Of a stretch of DNA of 64,000 nucleotides, positions 42,007 through 51,281 are shown piece after piece; the first letter of the stretch is position 1; the number at the start of each line of letters is the position of its first letter. The stretch is from CAZAMP01 sp964486455 (lineage in GTDB: Bacteria > Eisenbacteria > RBG-16-71-46 > CAZAMP01), in NCBI GenBank assembly GCA_964486455.1, contig CAZAMP010000004.1:1-64000 (forward strand), written 5' to 3'. Below the pieces are notes generated by a model. The model did not search any database, was not told the origin of the DNA, and saw only the letters and a list, made by a program, of their open reading frames with translations. The translations under genes were made by a program, and so were the position numbers.

Positions 42007-44138
42007 CAACTGTCCTCTCCACCATTCGCGACAGGAAGCCGCACCTCGACCGTTGTCCCCTTCTGGGGCTCACTGGTCACGGCCAGGCTGCCGTCGTGGT
42101 CCTCGATGATGCTCTTGCACTGGAAGAGGCCGATTCCGAGGCCCTTCCCCTTCGTGGACGTGAACGGACGGAAGAGCGACTCGGCGATGAATTCCGGGCT
42201 CATTCCGCATCCCGTATCTTCCACACGGATTCGATTCCACATCCGACCGCGATCCTCGATTCGATCTCCGCTGACCCGTACGGTGCCGCCGTTAGAAAGC
42301 GCCTCCAGCGCGTTCATCAACAGGTTCACGAAAACCCGATCGAGCATCTCGAAGCTTCCATCCGTTTTGAGATCCTCTGGAAGTTCGACCACCCACTCCA
42401 CTCCATCCGTCTGGGCGGGCTTGACCTGCTTCATCGCATCCTCGACCACGGCGGTAACGTGGCACTCGGCGCTGGCCCGAGTCCCCCGTTCAGGGAGCGG
42501 CTTCACATCCCCCAGCCGATTCATCATCGATGTCATCCGATCGGCGGTTGACGAGAGTGTGACAATCAGGTCTTTCCGGAAGTCAGGTCGATCCATGTAG
42601 GTCTCGGCCCCCTCCAGGGCCCCGCGAAGCGACGAGACACAGTTCTTCAAATCGTGCAGCACGAAAGACGACAGGCGTACGAGCGCCTCGCCCTCACGCC
42701 GATCCTCGGCCTCGCGCATCAAGAGGTGTGCACGGAGCGAGTTCGCCAGGTCCGCGCCGATCAACGTCATGAGCCCGAGGTCCTCGGGCGTGAACATTCC
42801 GCCCTGATGCGGTGCCGCCAAGAGGAGAAAGCCGACCAGACGACTACGGCTGACCATGGGAACGAGGGTGGAGATGCCCAGCTTCTCGAGGTCTTCGCGG
42901 TGTTCCACGAACGCGGGGATGACGTCGAGATCGTTGGTCACGTCCGAGAGGGTGATCGGCTCCTTCCGTGACTCCAGCAGCGCGGCAAGCTCCCCCCCCG
43001 CCCTGGGAGAGAAGCGCGACACGAGGCGGCCGCCCGCGTCGTAGACCGTGTAGTTCTCAGTAGCGCTGTTGAGAACCGCGAGGTGGACGGAGCTGGCGTC
43101 GAAGATCGCATGGACGGCCTCACAGACGTTCTTCACTGTGTCGGCGCGCTCCAAAACAGGTTGGACACGTCGGGCGACGTGCTCCCATTCCTTGCGATAG
43201 TCGTACCGGTTGACATAGAAGTTCTCATCGATGAACTGCGCCACCCTGCGTTTCCATGTCGGAGAGATCCAGATGGCGAATCCCACCACGACGGCCACGA
43301 AGCTTGTCGCGAGCAGGAACGCCCGGTCGACGCTCACGCCAATGATGTCCGTGACCCGCGAGAAGAGCCCGAGCAAGACCATCAGAAGTCCGATGAGAAA
43401 TAGCGTGAAAGAAGAATAGACGACACCGCGCGCGACGGGGAATCGCATATCGTCGAACGAGCGACGAAGACTCGCGATGCCGGTCGTCAAGCACGCCAGT
43501 GAGGCCGGAATCGTGGCCATGGCGAGCTGACGCGTATCGAGGCGGCCGTAAAGGAACGTCTCGGTGGCGATATAGACGTAGACGATCACCGATATCCCGA
43601 TGATCCCGAGAAGAATCCAGCTCCCGCGTCCCGAAAGGCGCCGCGCGGCCCGGAGCAGCGTCTCGACCTGCGTCAAGATATACGCCGCTGCCGCGGTCAG
43701 ATAGACGAGCACGAGCTTTCCAGCGACCCCGAGCGAAATCACCGTGTATCCGTCGAGCCGCTCGATCTCATTGAATAGAAGATCCGATTGCGTGAGGGTC
43801 GCCAGAGCGAAGCCGATCAGAACGAAGAACCCCAGAAAGATCCCGCGTGCCTGGAGAAAGGCCCAACGCTGCGTTCCCTGGGCGATTGTCGCGAGCAACA
43901 CCCAGGGTGCCGTGCCAAGCGCGATGATGAGGTAGAGAAAACGACAGGCCGCTTCGGCTTCCTCGCTCCCCTTCGCGCCCGAGAGCCGAAGGAACGCCAG
44001 GAGCCCGACGATATAGACACCGAGACTCAGCAGGTAGAGGACGCGCTCTTCAGGGCGCCGGCTTCTCCATGCCAGCCCGATTGCCGCGAACGCGGCCGTC
44101 GCGATGGCAAACAGCAATGCGTAGTCTGCGCCAAGCAT
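42006..44138 (-). CDS. PrsK-like sensor histidine kinase
   Basis: 710 residues from the ATG at 44138 (GAGGTGGAG in front; GTG at 44144 is the alternative). About eight membrane segments (~5-300), a GAF domain (~370-510; FSPRAGGELAALLESRKEP, VPMVSRSRLVGFLLL), the H-box FVLHDLKNCVSSLRGA (~535) and the ATPase domain (VEDTGCGMSPEF, GKGLGIGLFQCKSI). The FxxHDLKN box and multi-spanning N-terminus match PrsK, the kinase of PEP-CTERM/exosortase EPS loci. It should sense an envelope or cell-state signal through the GAF or membrane domain. Confidence 0.87.
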   Translation of the reverse strand: MLGADYALLFAIATAAFAAIGLAWRSRRPEERVLYLLSLGVYIVGLLAFLRLSGAKGSEEAEAACRFLYLIIALGTAPWVLLATIAQGTQRWAFLQARGIFLGFFVLIGFALATLTQSDLLFNEIERLDGYTVISLGVAGKLVLVYLTAAAAYILTQVETLLRAARRLSGRGSWILLGIIGISVIVYVYIATETFLYGRLDTRQLAMATIPASLACLTTGIASLRRSFDDMRFPVARGVVYSSFTLFLIGLLMVLLGLFSRVTDIIGVSVDRAFLLATSFVAVVVGFAIWISPTWKRRVAQFIDENFYVNRYDYRKEWEHVARRVQPVLERADTVKNVCEAVHAIFDASSVHLAVLNSATENYTVYDAGGRLVSRFSPRAGGELAALLESRKEPITLSDVTNDLDVIPAFVEHREDLEKLGISTLVPMVSRSRLVGFLLLAAPHQGGMFTPEDLGLMTLIGADLANSLRAHLLMREAEDRREGEALVRLSSFVLHDLKNCVSSLRGALEGAETYMDRPDFRKDLIVTLSSTADRMTSMMNRLGDVKPLPERGTRASAECHVTAVVEDAMKQVKPAQTDGVEWVVELPEDLKTDGSFEMLDRVFVNLLMNALEALSNGGTVRVSGDRIEDRGRMWNRIRVEDTGCGMSPEFIAESLFRPFTSTKGKGLGIGLFQCKSIIEDHDGSLAVTSEPQKGTTVEVRLPVANGGEDS

Positions 44139-44179
44139 CTCCACCTCAACCGCTCAGGTCTCGTTCCTTCATACCGCCG

Positions 44180-45718
44180 CTACGATTCGTCCCCGGAGGA
44201 CCCTCCACGCAGGCGTGCCGCCGCCTCCGCGAACCGGGTATTGGGATAGCTCTGCTCCACGAGCCGCAGAAGCTCGTCGGAGCGTGACGGATCGTCCAGC
44301 TTCGACTGACAGATATCCGCGGCCTCCAGAAGCGCGAGCGCCGCGTCCGGGTTTCCGCCGTAGTCGCGGGAGAAGGACAAGAGACCCTCCACCGCCCCGT
44401 CCCAGTCCTCACGAACCTTGCGGCTTCGGATCAGGGCGCGAAACGCCCGGACCGCGAGCCCGTGCTCACGAGTTCCCCCATGCGAGTCTATAATCTCCTG
44501 GAATTCGCTCTCTGAGCGCTGGAGCACGGACTTCGCCAGCTCCGATTCGCCGATCTCCTCGTAGTGGCGTGCGATGACGAACGGCACCTCGAGTCCCTGC
44601 CGGCTGGTGGGAAACGTCGCGCGAAGCGAGCGCAGCTCGGCTAGTGCGTCATCCCACCGGTTCAATTCCTTCAGGGTGATCGCGACGGCGTACCGTGCAA
44701 CCGGTGCGCGAATAAGATCATCCGTCGCCTCGACCGCGACCTCACGATAGATCTCCAGCGCATCCTGTTGGCGCCCCTGCGTCCTCGCCATCTGCGCCAG
44801 CTGAAGGGCGGCATCCAGCGAAGCCACTGTCTTCGGGTCGGTCGAGCGTGATTCCTCGAAGTACTGCGTTGCCCGCTCCAGGTCCCGATTGTCCGTGATG
44901 AACAGATGCCCAGCCGTCAGCGCTATCCGCGCGCGCTCATCTTCCGCGAGAATGGAATCCGGATAGCTCGAGAGCGCCGTCTCGAGGATTGTGCCCGCTT
45001 CCCGCCAGTTGCCGCGGTCTTCGAGAAGACTCGCCGTATGTATGTCCGCGATCAGAGCCGGGAGCCGTCGCTCCCAGTCGGAACGGACTTTCCCGTAGAA
45101 AGAGAGGGCCCGATCGACGGTTTGGTGAAGTTCCACGCTGTCCCCATCCGCTCTCACGAGTCGGACGATTTCGATCGGGGCGTTGAGCGTCTCGTTGTAG
45201 ACACGGACTCCGTCATTCGAAGCCACGGGATACTCGTCGGCGAGGCGCCACATCTGCATGATGACCGCGCTTCTGTCGTTCTGAGAGATCCGAACGCGGA
45301 CCAGTTCCTGCTGGGATCGTACCGACACGGCAGGAGCCCATCTCATCGCCTCGCGGCTCCGCACCGCCAGCTCCGCCGCCTTGTCCAGCTTCTTGGCCGT
45401 GTGGTACAGGCGACAGGACGAAAGCAGGGCCTCCGACGACAGACGCGCGAGCGCCCGCTCCAACCCCTGCTCCTCTGTCAGCGTCGAGGGGCCTTCGGGC
45501 ATGTGCTGGTTCCCGATGCGCTCGAAGCGGTGCGCGACCGCGATGACGTCCTGCTCGCTCACGAGATCCGGATTGACGTTGAGTCGTTTGAGGGCCCTTC
45601 GGGCCTTCCAGAGATCCCGCTCGGCTCTGTAGCGCCGGTCAATGTCGTTGGATCCACACCCCGCGGAACCTAGCGCCACCAGCAACGAGAGAAAGATCAG
45701 TAACAGCTTCGTTCCCAT
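44180..45718 (-). CDS. TPR lipoprotein of the EPS locus, unknown function
   Basis: 512 residues with a lipobox LGSAGC (Cys near 20). The mature chain holds about eight TPR-like repeats (AGTILETALSSYPDSILAED, LEIYREVAVEATDDLIRAPV, DELLRLVEQSYPNTRFAEAA). Similar lipoproteins accompany exosortase-linked EPS operons as likely polymer-export or assembly scaffolds (compare PrsT), but no specific family was identified. TGATG coupling to the upstream membrane-protein gene; the ATG at 45718 follows AGGACGTGTG. Confidence 0.7.
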   Translation of the reverse strand: MGTKLLLIFLSLLVALGSAGCGSNDIDRRYRAERDLWKARRALKRLNVNPDLVSEQDVIAVAHRFERIGNQHMPEGPSTLTEEQGLERALARLSSEALLSSCRLYHTAKKLDKAAELAVRSREAMRWAPAVSVRSQQELVRVRISQNDRSAVIMQMWRLADEYPVASNDGVRVYNETLNAPIEIVRLVRADGDSVELHQTVDRALSFYGKVRSDWERRLPALIADIHTASLLEDRGNWREAGTILETALSSYPDSILAEDERARIALTAGHLFITDNRDLERATQYFEESRSTDPKTVASLDAALQLAQMARTQGRQQDALEIYREVAVEATDDLIRAPVARYAVAITLKELNRWDDALAELRSLRATFPTSRQGLEVPFVIARHYEEIGESELAKSVLQRSESEFQEIIDSHGGTREHGLAVRAFRALIRSRKVREDWDGAVEGLLSFSRDYGGNPDAALALLEAADICQSKLDDPSRSDELLRLVEQSYPNTRFAEAAARLRGGSSGDES

Positions 45719-46542
45719 CACACGTCCTCCCGTCTCTCGAGAAAGATCGTGGTGCCCGCAAATAGCACAAGGAAGTTGGTGAGAAGGAACAGCGCGATAT
45801 CAACACCCATGATGAAAGCCACCGTCTCGGGCGAGAAGCGGGCGACGACCGACGGTGCGTGCCGGTAGATGTAACTCATCGGAAGATGGATGATCGTCGG
45901 GATACCAACCACAAGCAGCGCGGCCAGGAGATTCGAACGCCAGATGCCGATGCTGCGCGCGATGGCGGGCAGGGCAGCCCTCCTTTCCACGAGCACGGCC
46001 AGCGGGGCGAACAGGAATAGCGATTCCACCAGAATGCCAAGGCCGAGCATGCCGTAGCGAAAAGCCCTGAGCGCGTTTCCACTCAGGTCCTGTGCGCCAG
46101 GGAAAATCTCACGAGGCATAACGAACATCAGGATCGCGAACAGCACAACCGGAAGCTGCGCGAGAAAGAGGTGTCCATAGCGCTTCCAGGCGACCTGCCA
46201 GCCACCGAAGTGCGCGTTCGCGATGTACCGGGCCACAACGAGAATGCCGACGCCCCACAAGTAGACACCGACGATGGCGGCCAGAAACATGTTCACGAAG
46301 TTGAACAGATTCGGCAGCACGATGAACAGCACCGGATAGTGCGTGGCCCCATCTCCGTAGAGCCCCTTGACGAGGGGCGCGAGGACACCGACCCACGGCG
46401 GGAGGTGAAAGTTCACCAACGCGAGTAGGATCAGCGCCTGGATCACCGCGTAGATGAAGAGAGGCAAAACGAGCACCGGCCGTCGGAGCGCCTTCAGCGA
46501 GCTCCAGAGCGTCCAAAGCGCCAGATTCAACTGGGCCATCAT
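45718..46542 (-). CDS. Six-span membrane protein of the EPS locus, unknown function
   Basis: 274 residues from the ATG at 46542, eight bases after GGAG; the longer open frame overlaps the EpsI gene and is rejected. Six hydrophobic helices span ~18-270. Short motifs such as FIYAVIQALILLALVNFHLP and PTIIHLPMSYIYRHAP have no known meaning to me. It lies just after EpsI and before a TPR lipoprotein, so a part in polymer secretion or sorting is suggested by position only. Confidence 0.65.
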   Translation of the reverse strand: MMAQLNLALWTLWSSLKALRRPVLVLPLFIYAVIQALILLALVNFHLPPWVGVLAPLVKGLYGDGATHYPVLFIVLPNLFNFVNMFLAAIVGVYLWGVGILVVARYIANAHFGGWQVAWKRYGHLFLAQLPVVLFAILMFVMPREIFPGAQDLSGNALRAFRYGMLGLGILVESLFLFAPLAVLVERRAALPAIARSIGIWRSNLLAALLVVGIPTIIHLPMSYIYRHAPSVVARFSPETVAFIMGVDIALFLLTNFLVLFAGTTIFLERREDV

Positions 46543-46544
46543 AT

Positions 46545-47189
46545 TCACTTCTCCTGCTCGTCGGAAAACAACGAAGGCATCGCGACGAGAAGTTCCGTGG
46601 TGAACGCGTGCAGCCTCGCATCTGCCTCCTCGAAGGTCGGCCAGATCGGCGTGGAGACGCGAATGAACGAACCGTAGTTCGATCCACGGAGAATCCCCTG
46701 AAGGGCCATCGAGTCGAGGAACTTCCGGTGGGCCCCGGTGATTTCGTCCTCGGAGATGTAATACATGTAGAGAACCAGCCGCTCTTCCTGCCGCCTGACG
46801 ACCTTGAACACTTTTGCCGCAACCGGCTTCTTCCCGTTTCGTTGGAAGACCTCGTCCGGTTGCTCCTCCGTCGTCCAACCGGACGACAGATAGCAGACCT
46901 CGGGCGCATGCGCACCGTATCGCGAGTTCTCGAAATACGCCATGACCAGCCAGACACGTTTCTTCGTCTGATCGCCGTCATAGGTCCGAGAGATCATCTC
47001 ACTTGGCTCGAGCTCGTCCAGGACGATTTCGTTGATTGGAACGTCCCGCCCCTCCAGTCCCGCGACGACCATCGGAAACGCGGCGAGGTTGCTTCGGGCC
47101 AACCGTGGAGGCGGCAAGAAGTTGACTACGCCTGCGGTGAGGGCAAAGAGAATGAACACGGCCACGAAACTGCCGGACCATCTCAACAT
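46545..47189 (-). CDS. epsI: EpsI family protein (exosortase-associated)
   Basis: 214 residues from the ATG at 47189. One N-terminal membrane helix (~6-24), then a periplasmic domain with the typical EpsI segments GLEGRDVPINEIVLDELEP, YFENSRYGAHAPEVCYLSSG and a conserved Tyr/Gly pattern. EpsI occurs either fused to or next to exosortases and is thought to help sorting or EPS export; the chemistry is unknown. It overlaps the exosortase gene by seven bases. Confidence 0.85.
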   Translation of the reverse strand: MLRWSGSFVAVFILFALTAGVVNFLPPPRLARSNLAAFPMVVAGLEGRDVPINEIVLDELEPSEMISRTYDGDQTKKRVWLVMAYFENSRYGAHAPEVCYLSSGWTTEEQPDEVFQRNGKKPVAAKVFKVVRRQEERLVLYMYYISEDEITGAHRKFLDSMALQGILRGSNYGSFIRVSTPIWPTFEEADARLHAFTTELLVAMPSLFSDEQEK

Positions 47190-48043
47190 CTGAGCAGCCT
47201 CCGCGTTCCGGACAAGAGAACAAACCCGACTCCGAAGAGAACGAAACCCGAGACATCGTGGAAGAGGCCCGTCGCGACCTCGACACCCGCGGCGTTTCCG
47301 ACGATGCATAGCGCGCTGATCCGGATGATGTTCACGATCACCGCGATCGGGATCGAGGCCAAGAAGAGAAGCACGCGCCTTACAATGTCCCCGCGGGCAA
47401 AATAGGCGAACAGCGCGCCGAGTGCCATCAGCGATATCAACGATTGCATGCCGCTACACGCGTTCTCGATCCTCATCACTCCGGTCGGAAGGAACAGGGA
47501 CATGCCGTCGCGCTGGATGAGGATTCCCAGCCAGCCGCTGACGGTGGCCGCCCCGGCCGCGGCGAGCTGCTTCAAGCGAAAGCTCACCTCGTTCTGGAAG
47601 ATCGGCGGGAACGGATTCATGAAAGCGAGATAGAAGATCGGGAACGCCATCTGTCGGAACCACCCGGTTCCCGCGAAGTGCAGGACGAGGCCGAAGAGAA
47701 CCAGCAGCAACGAGTTCCCCTGGAAGATCACGATGTCGCCACGCAGACCGGCCATCTGCAGCACGATACCCATCGCGACGATCGGGAGGCCCAGGGCGGA
47801 AGGGCGGATCGCCTCCTCACGAAGCGCTTTCCGCTTCAGCCAGATCAGTACGGCCGTCACGCCGGGGATCAGGAACCCGTGCGAGTAGTTCGGGTTGTGC
47901 TCCCAGACGCGCCACAACGACACGAATGTCTCATGATAGATGCCCACGATGAGCAGAGCCAGGATGCCGCCCTGAACGAAAAAGCGCGTGCGCCGTTTGT
48001 CCGGGCTGACGTCCGACTCGGTCATCAGGCGTCCGACGGTCAT
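47183..48043 (-). CDS. Exosortase
   Basis: 286 residues with about eight membrane helices. The invariant exosortase residues are all visible: Cys in NACSGMQSL (~200), Arg in NIIRISALCI (~245) and His in LFHDVSGFVLF (~265). The enzyme would cleave a C-terminal PEP-CTERM-type signal and attach the protein to a lipid or polymer. No protein with a PEP-CTERM tail is in this window, so the target lies elsewhere. Translational overlap with the kinase and EpsI genes makes it part of the EPS operon. Confidence 0.92.
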   Translation of the reverse strand: MTVGRLMTESDVSPDKRRTRFFVQGGILALLIVGIYHETFVSLWRVWEHNPNYSHGFLIPGVTAVLIWLKRKALREEAIRPSALGLPIVAMGIVLQMAGLRGDIVIFQGNSLLLVLFGLVLHFAGTGWFRQMAFPIFYLAFMNPFPPIFQNEVSFRLKQLAAAGAATVSGWLGILIQRDGMSLFLPTGVMRIENACSGMQSLISLMALGALFAYFARGDIVRRVLLFLASIPIAVIVNIIRISALCIVGNAAGVEVATGLFHDVSGFVLFGVGFVLLSGTRRLLRC

Positions 48044-50307
48044 CGCGACTTCTCCTTCACCGGCTTTCTCAGCTCGGCGGGCTCTTCCTCCGCGTACCCA
48101 TAGTGCCCGTAGCTGTAGTAGTACGGCATGACGTCGCGGATGTTGTTGACCAGAAGGCCGGCCACGTTATCGCGCGCGCGCGTCTGCAGCTCAAGGCCAC
48201 GGCTGAGGACACGATGCGTCGTGCTCCCCGCCTTGACGACGAACAGCACCGCGTCGACGGCGCGACCGATCACGAGAGGATCTGGCACCGCCAGCGCCGG
48301 GGGCGTATCGATCACGACGTAGTCGAACCACTGAGAGAGCTCACCCACCAACCAGCGTACCGATTCCGGCGTCAGCGCTTCGGGACTGAAGCCCCGGAAG
48401 CTCCCGGACAACAGCGCGAAGAGGTTCGGCTCGGCGGTCGGCTGGATCGTCTCTCGATCGATTGTGCGATCCATGAGCGCTTCAGCAACGCCGCGACCCT
48501 TCCGCCGAAGGCCGAGCTCGCGCGGAACAGAAGGCTTACGGAAGTCCATGTCCACGAGCACTGTCCGGCCCATGCGATGTCGCGCGATCGTCAGCGCCAG
48601 CAAGCTCGCTGTCGTCGTCTTTCCTTCGCGACGCTCCGAGCTGGTGACCATGATGGAGCGTGGCAGCTCACCGCTTCGGGAGAGGTCAAGAACGAGTCGT
48701 CTGAACTCGAAAGCGGAGGCCGTCTCATCCTGATAGTAGTCGAAGATCGGAACGCCCTTCCCCTTCACGCCCGCCTTGCGGTACTCGCGTTCCTTCTTGA
48801 GACGCTCTCGGATGAGCGGCAGGCTCGCGACCACCTTCTCTCGAAGCTCCTGCGGTAGGTGCGTGACGTCGCGAACGGTCGCGTCATGGTGCTCGACGAG
48901 GAAGACGAGGGCGAGACCCAACATCAGACCGCCCACGAGAGCTAAGATCATGATGGCGGGACGGTTCGGGCTGACCGGCCCGAACGGAAGTTGAGGCGGC
49001 TCGAGGATCACGACGCGCCCGCCTACCTTCACAATTTCAAACGCCTCGGCGATCTGCGCGGCCGTGATCTGCTCCATGAACGTGTTGTAGAAGCCGCGCA
49101 TCGTCTCGACTTCCTGAGCCAGACGCGCCTGTTCGAGCTCCAGCTCGGGCAGCCGCGCGGCCTGCAATTCGTGCTCGCCGATGAGCTCCCGGATGTAGTC
49201 GTGTCTCTGGCGCGCGCTCTGCATGTCGAGGTCAGCCACGAGAAGGTCCCGGACCTTGTCGGCGACCTCGGAGCTGATGCCGTCCGCTTCTTGCCGAACG
49301 GCCCTGAGGTAGGAGTCCTCCAGCTCGTGATGCTTGTTGACGAGCTGTACGCTCAACGACGAGGTCGTGCCGTTCGATCCGCCACTGTTGAGATCCTGAA
49401 TCTCGCTCCGGGTGAGCCCCTTGACCAGAAGCAAGTATTGCCGCGTGGCCTCCTCCACATCACTCGGCTTCAACATGAGAAGCCAGCGCTGTGAATCCTG
49501 TCCCAGGTCCTGCAACGCGGCCATCTCACGCGTGCGCCGACCGCGGGTATCTTCCAGCTGCACCAGCGCGGCGGTGGACATGCTCTTGACCTGGTTGATA
49601 TTCCTGGCGTTCACGAGGTCATTCTGAAGACCCTCGAGATAGACGCCGCTTCTGTATTCCTGGAGTCGTCGCTCCGCGTCCTCGAGCTTCTGCTTGTAAA
49701 GCACCATCTGCTCGATGGCGAAGTCGTGCGTCGCCTTGACCTGCTCCTGCGTGATGCTGTTGCTCGCCTCGACGACACCGTTCGTGATGACGCTGCAGAG
49801 ATCGAGGGCGCGCTTGGGGTAGTAGTCCTTCACCACGACATAGAAGTCGTTCGATGAACGCCGCCTTCCGGGCTCCGCACGCATCGTCCCGCGCAGGTAG
49901 TCCATCAGGTACAGATCGACGAGTTCCTCTTCGGTGAGCGAAGGATGCTTCGAGGCTTTGCGAAGCGCCCACTCACGCGCGGACGGGTCGTCCCTGAGGC
50001 CCGTTCTCGTGATCACCTTCTTGAGGAACGTCGCGCTCTGGGTCAGACTCGCCAACCTCGCGAATTGACCCTCCGCGGACGTCTGCGGAACGATCCGCTG
50101 AAGGCTCTGCGAGAGCGGCTGGGGGAATTCCATCATCAGCCGGCTCTTCGACTCGTACACGGGTCTCAGGAACTGCGGCATGCTTCCGACGAAGGCGGCC
50201 ATGACGGCCACGGCCACCGGAATGAGAAGCAGCCAGAAGCGTCGCAGCAACACGCGCAAGTACTCGCGGAGATCAACCTTGGGACCGTTCTGCGGCGAAA
50301 TGGTCAT
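48040..50307 (-). CDS. Wzc-like polysaccharide co-polymerase with BY-kinase domain
   Basis: 755 residues: a Wzz domain between two membrane helices (~28-48 and ~450-470, with PQLPFGPVSPNRPA before the second), a long periplasmic coiled coil (~190-420), then a bacterial tyrosine kinase with SSERREGKTTT (~560), VLVDMDFRKP and VVIDTPPALAV. The C-terminus has a tyrosine cluster (YYYSYGHYGY) for autophosphorylation. It controls chain length and export through the Wza-like protein encoded just upstream (TAATG overlap). Confidence 0.92.
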   Translation of the reverse strand: MTISPQNGPKVDLREYLRVLLRRFWLLLIPVAVAVMAAFVGSMPQFLRPVYESKSRLMMEFPQPLSQSLQRIVPQTSAEGQFARLASLTQSATFLKKVITRTGLRDDPSAREWALRKASKHPSLTEEELVDLYLMDYLRGTMRAEPGRRRSSNDFYVVVKDYYPKRALDLCSVITNGVVEASNSITQEQVKATHDFAIEQMVLYKQKLEDAERRLQEYRSGVYLEGLQNDLVNARNINQVKSMSTAALVQLEDTRGRRTREMAALQDLGQDSQRWLLMLKPSDVEEATRQYLLLVKGLTRSEIQDLNSGGSNGTTSSLSVQLVNKHHELEDSYLRAVRQEADGISSEVADKVRDLLVADLDMQSARQRHDYIRELIGEHELQAARLPELELEQARLAQEVETMRGFYNTFMEQITAAQIAEAFEIVKVGGRVVILEPPQLPFGPVSPNRPAIMILALVGGLMLGLALVFLVEHHDATVRDVTHLPQELREKVVASLPLIRERLKKEREYRKAGVKGKGVPIFDYYQDETASAFEFRRLVLDLSRSGELPRSIMVTSSERREGKTTTASLLALTIARHRMGRTVLVDMDFRKPSVPRELGLRRKGRGVAEALMDRTIDRETIQPTAEPNLFALLSGSFRGFSPEALTPESVRWLVGELSQWFDYVVIDTPPALAVPDPLVIGRAVDAVLFVVKAGSTTHRVLSRGLELQTRARDNVAGLLVNNIRDVMPYYYSYGHYGYAEEEPAELRKPVKEKSR

Positions 50308-51281
50308 TAGTTAGTCCCCCCGCTGCGGTTGTCGATGAAGTCGACGAGCACGATGAAGTTCAACAGATCTCGAGACAACGAGATCACGGAAAACGCCGCG
50401 TTTGCGATGGTCATGACCGGCCCCGGGGTCCTTGCCGGAATGTAGATGGCATCACCTACTCGAATCGGATAACGAACGGGCTCGCCGATCTCCAGGATTT
50501 CCTCGAGGTCCAGCGAGGCGACCACTTGGTGGCCTCCCGGTTCATATGAAATGATCCGTATCTTCCCAGGGTCCGCGCCTGGTGCCAGTCCCCCGGCAAG
50601 CGCCACGACATCGATCAGGGAGAACACCTGATCGACGGGATAGACGCCCGGGCGCGCCACGGCCCCGAGGATCGAGATACCCGCGGGCGTGGAGATGCCG
50701 ACGTCGCCTCCTCCGTACGGCCCCGGGACGAAGACCAGATCGGCCGGCTGCAGTTCCGGCAGCCCCGTAGGATCACCGGTGGCAACGTACGACGCGACAT
50801 CGGCGAAGATCATCTCTTCACGCCCTTCGACCGTTCGGACGACGCGAACCTCGGAGAGCCGGGCCCCCGCCAGCGCCCCTCCCGCCTGACCGATCACCTG
50901 GAAGATGTTCGGGATCGTCTGGAAGGCGTAGCGCCCGGGCTGAGCCACCATCCCGCTCACGACCACGTAGCGACTCAAGAAGTTGTCGACCGTGACGGTC
51001 ACCTGTGTCGTCCCTCGGACGTACGCGAAGAGCTGCTCCTCGATAGCCGTCGCCACCTCTTCGGTCGAAAGCCCCGCCGCGCGAATGTCGCCCACCGGCG
51101 GGAACGTAATCATGCCGTCCTCCCGCACGGTCACCAATCGGTCCAGCTCGGAGTGCTGCCAGACGGAGATTTGCAGACCATCTTGCGGTCCGATGATGTA
51201 GTCCGCCCGAGCGTCTCCCACCGGTAGAGCAACCATCATGAGACCCATCAAAGCAAACACGGAAGCGCGATTCTTCGTCAT
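50307..51281 (-). CDS. Wza-like polysaccharide export outer-membrane protein
   Basis: 324 residues: a signal peptide (SVFALMGLMMVALPVGDARA), a poly-export domain (DYIIGPQDGLQISVWQHSEL) and two SLBB domains (VSGMVAQPGRYAFQTIPNIF, LGAVARPGVYPVDQVFSLID). There is no lipobox Cys, unlike E. coli Wza. A C-terminal hydrophobic segment near ~300-318 could form the membrane helix. It would form the outer-membrane channel for the polymer. It overlaps both neighbours by one to four bases. Confidence 0.9.
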   Translation of the reverse strand: MTKNRASVFALMGLMMVALPVGDARADYIIGPQDGLQISVWQHSELDRLVTVREDGMITFPPVGDIRAAGLSTEEVATAIEEQLFAYVRGTTQVTVTVDNFLSRYVVVSGMVAQPGRYAFQTIPNIFQVIGQAGGALAGARLSEVRVVRTVEGREEMIFADVASYVATGDPTGLPELQPADLVFVPGPYGGGDVGISTPAGISILGAVARPGVYPVDQVFSLIDVVALAGGLAPGADPGKIRIISYEPGGHQVVASLDLEEILEIGEPVRYPIRVGDAIYIPARTPGPVMTIANAAFSVISLSRDLLNFIVLVDFIDNRSGGTN

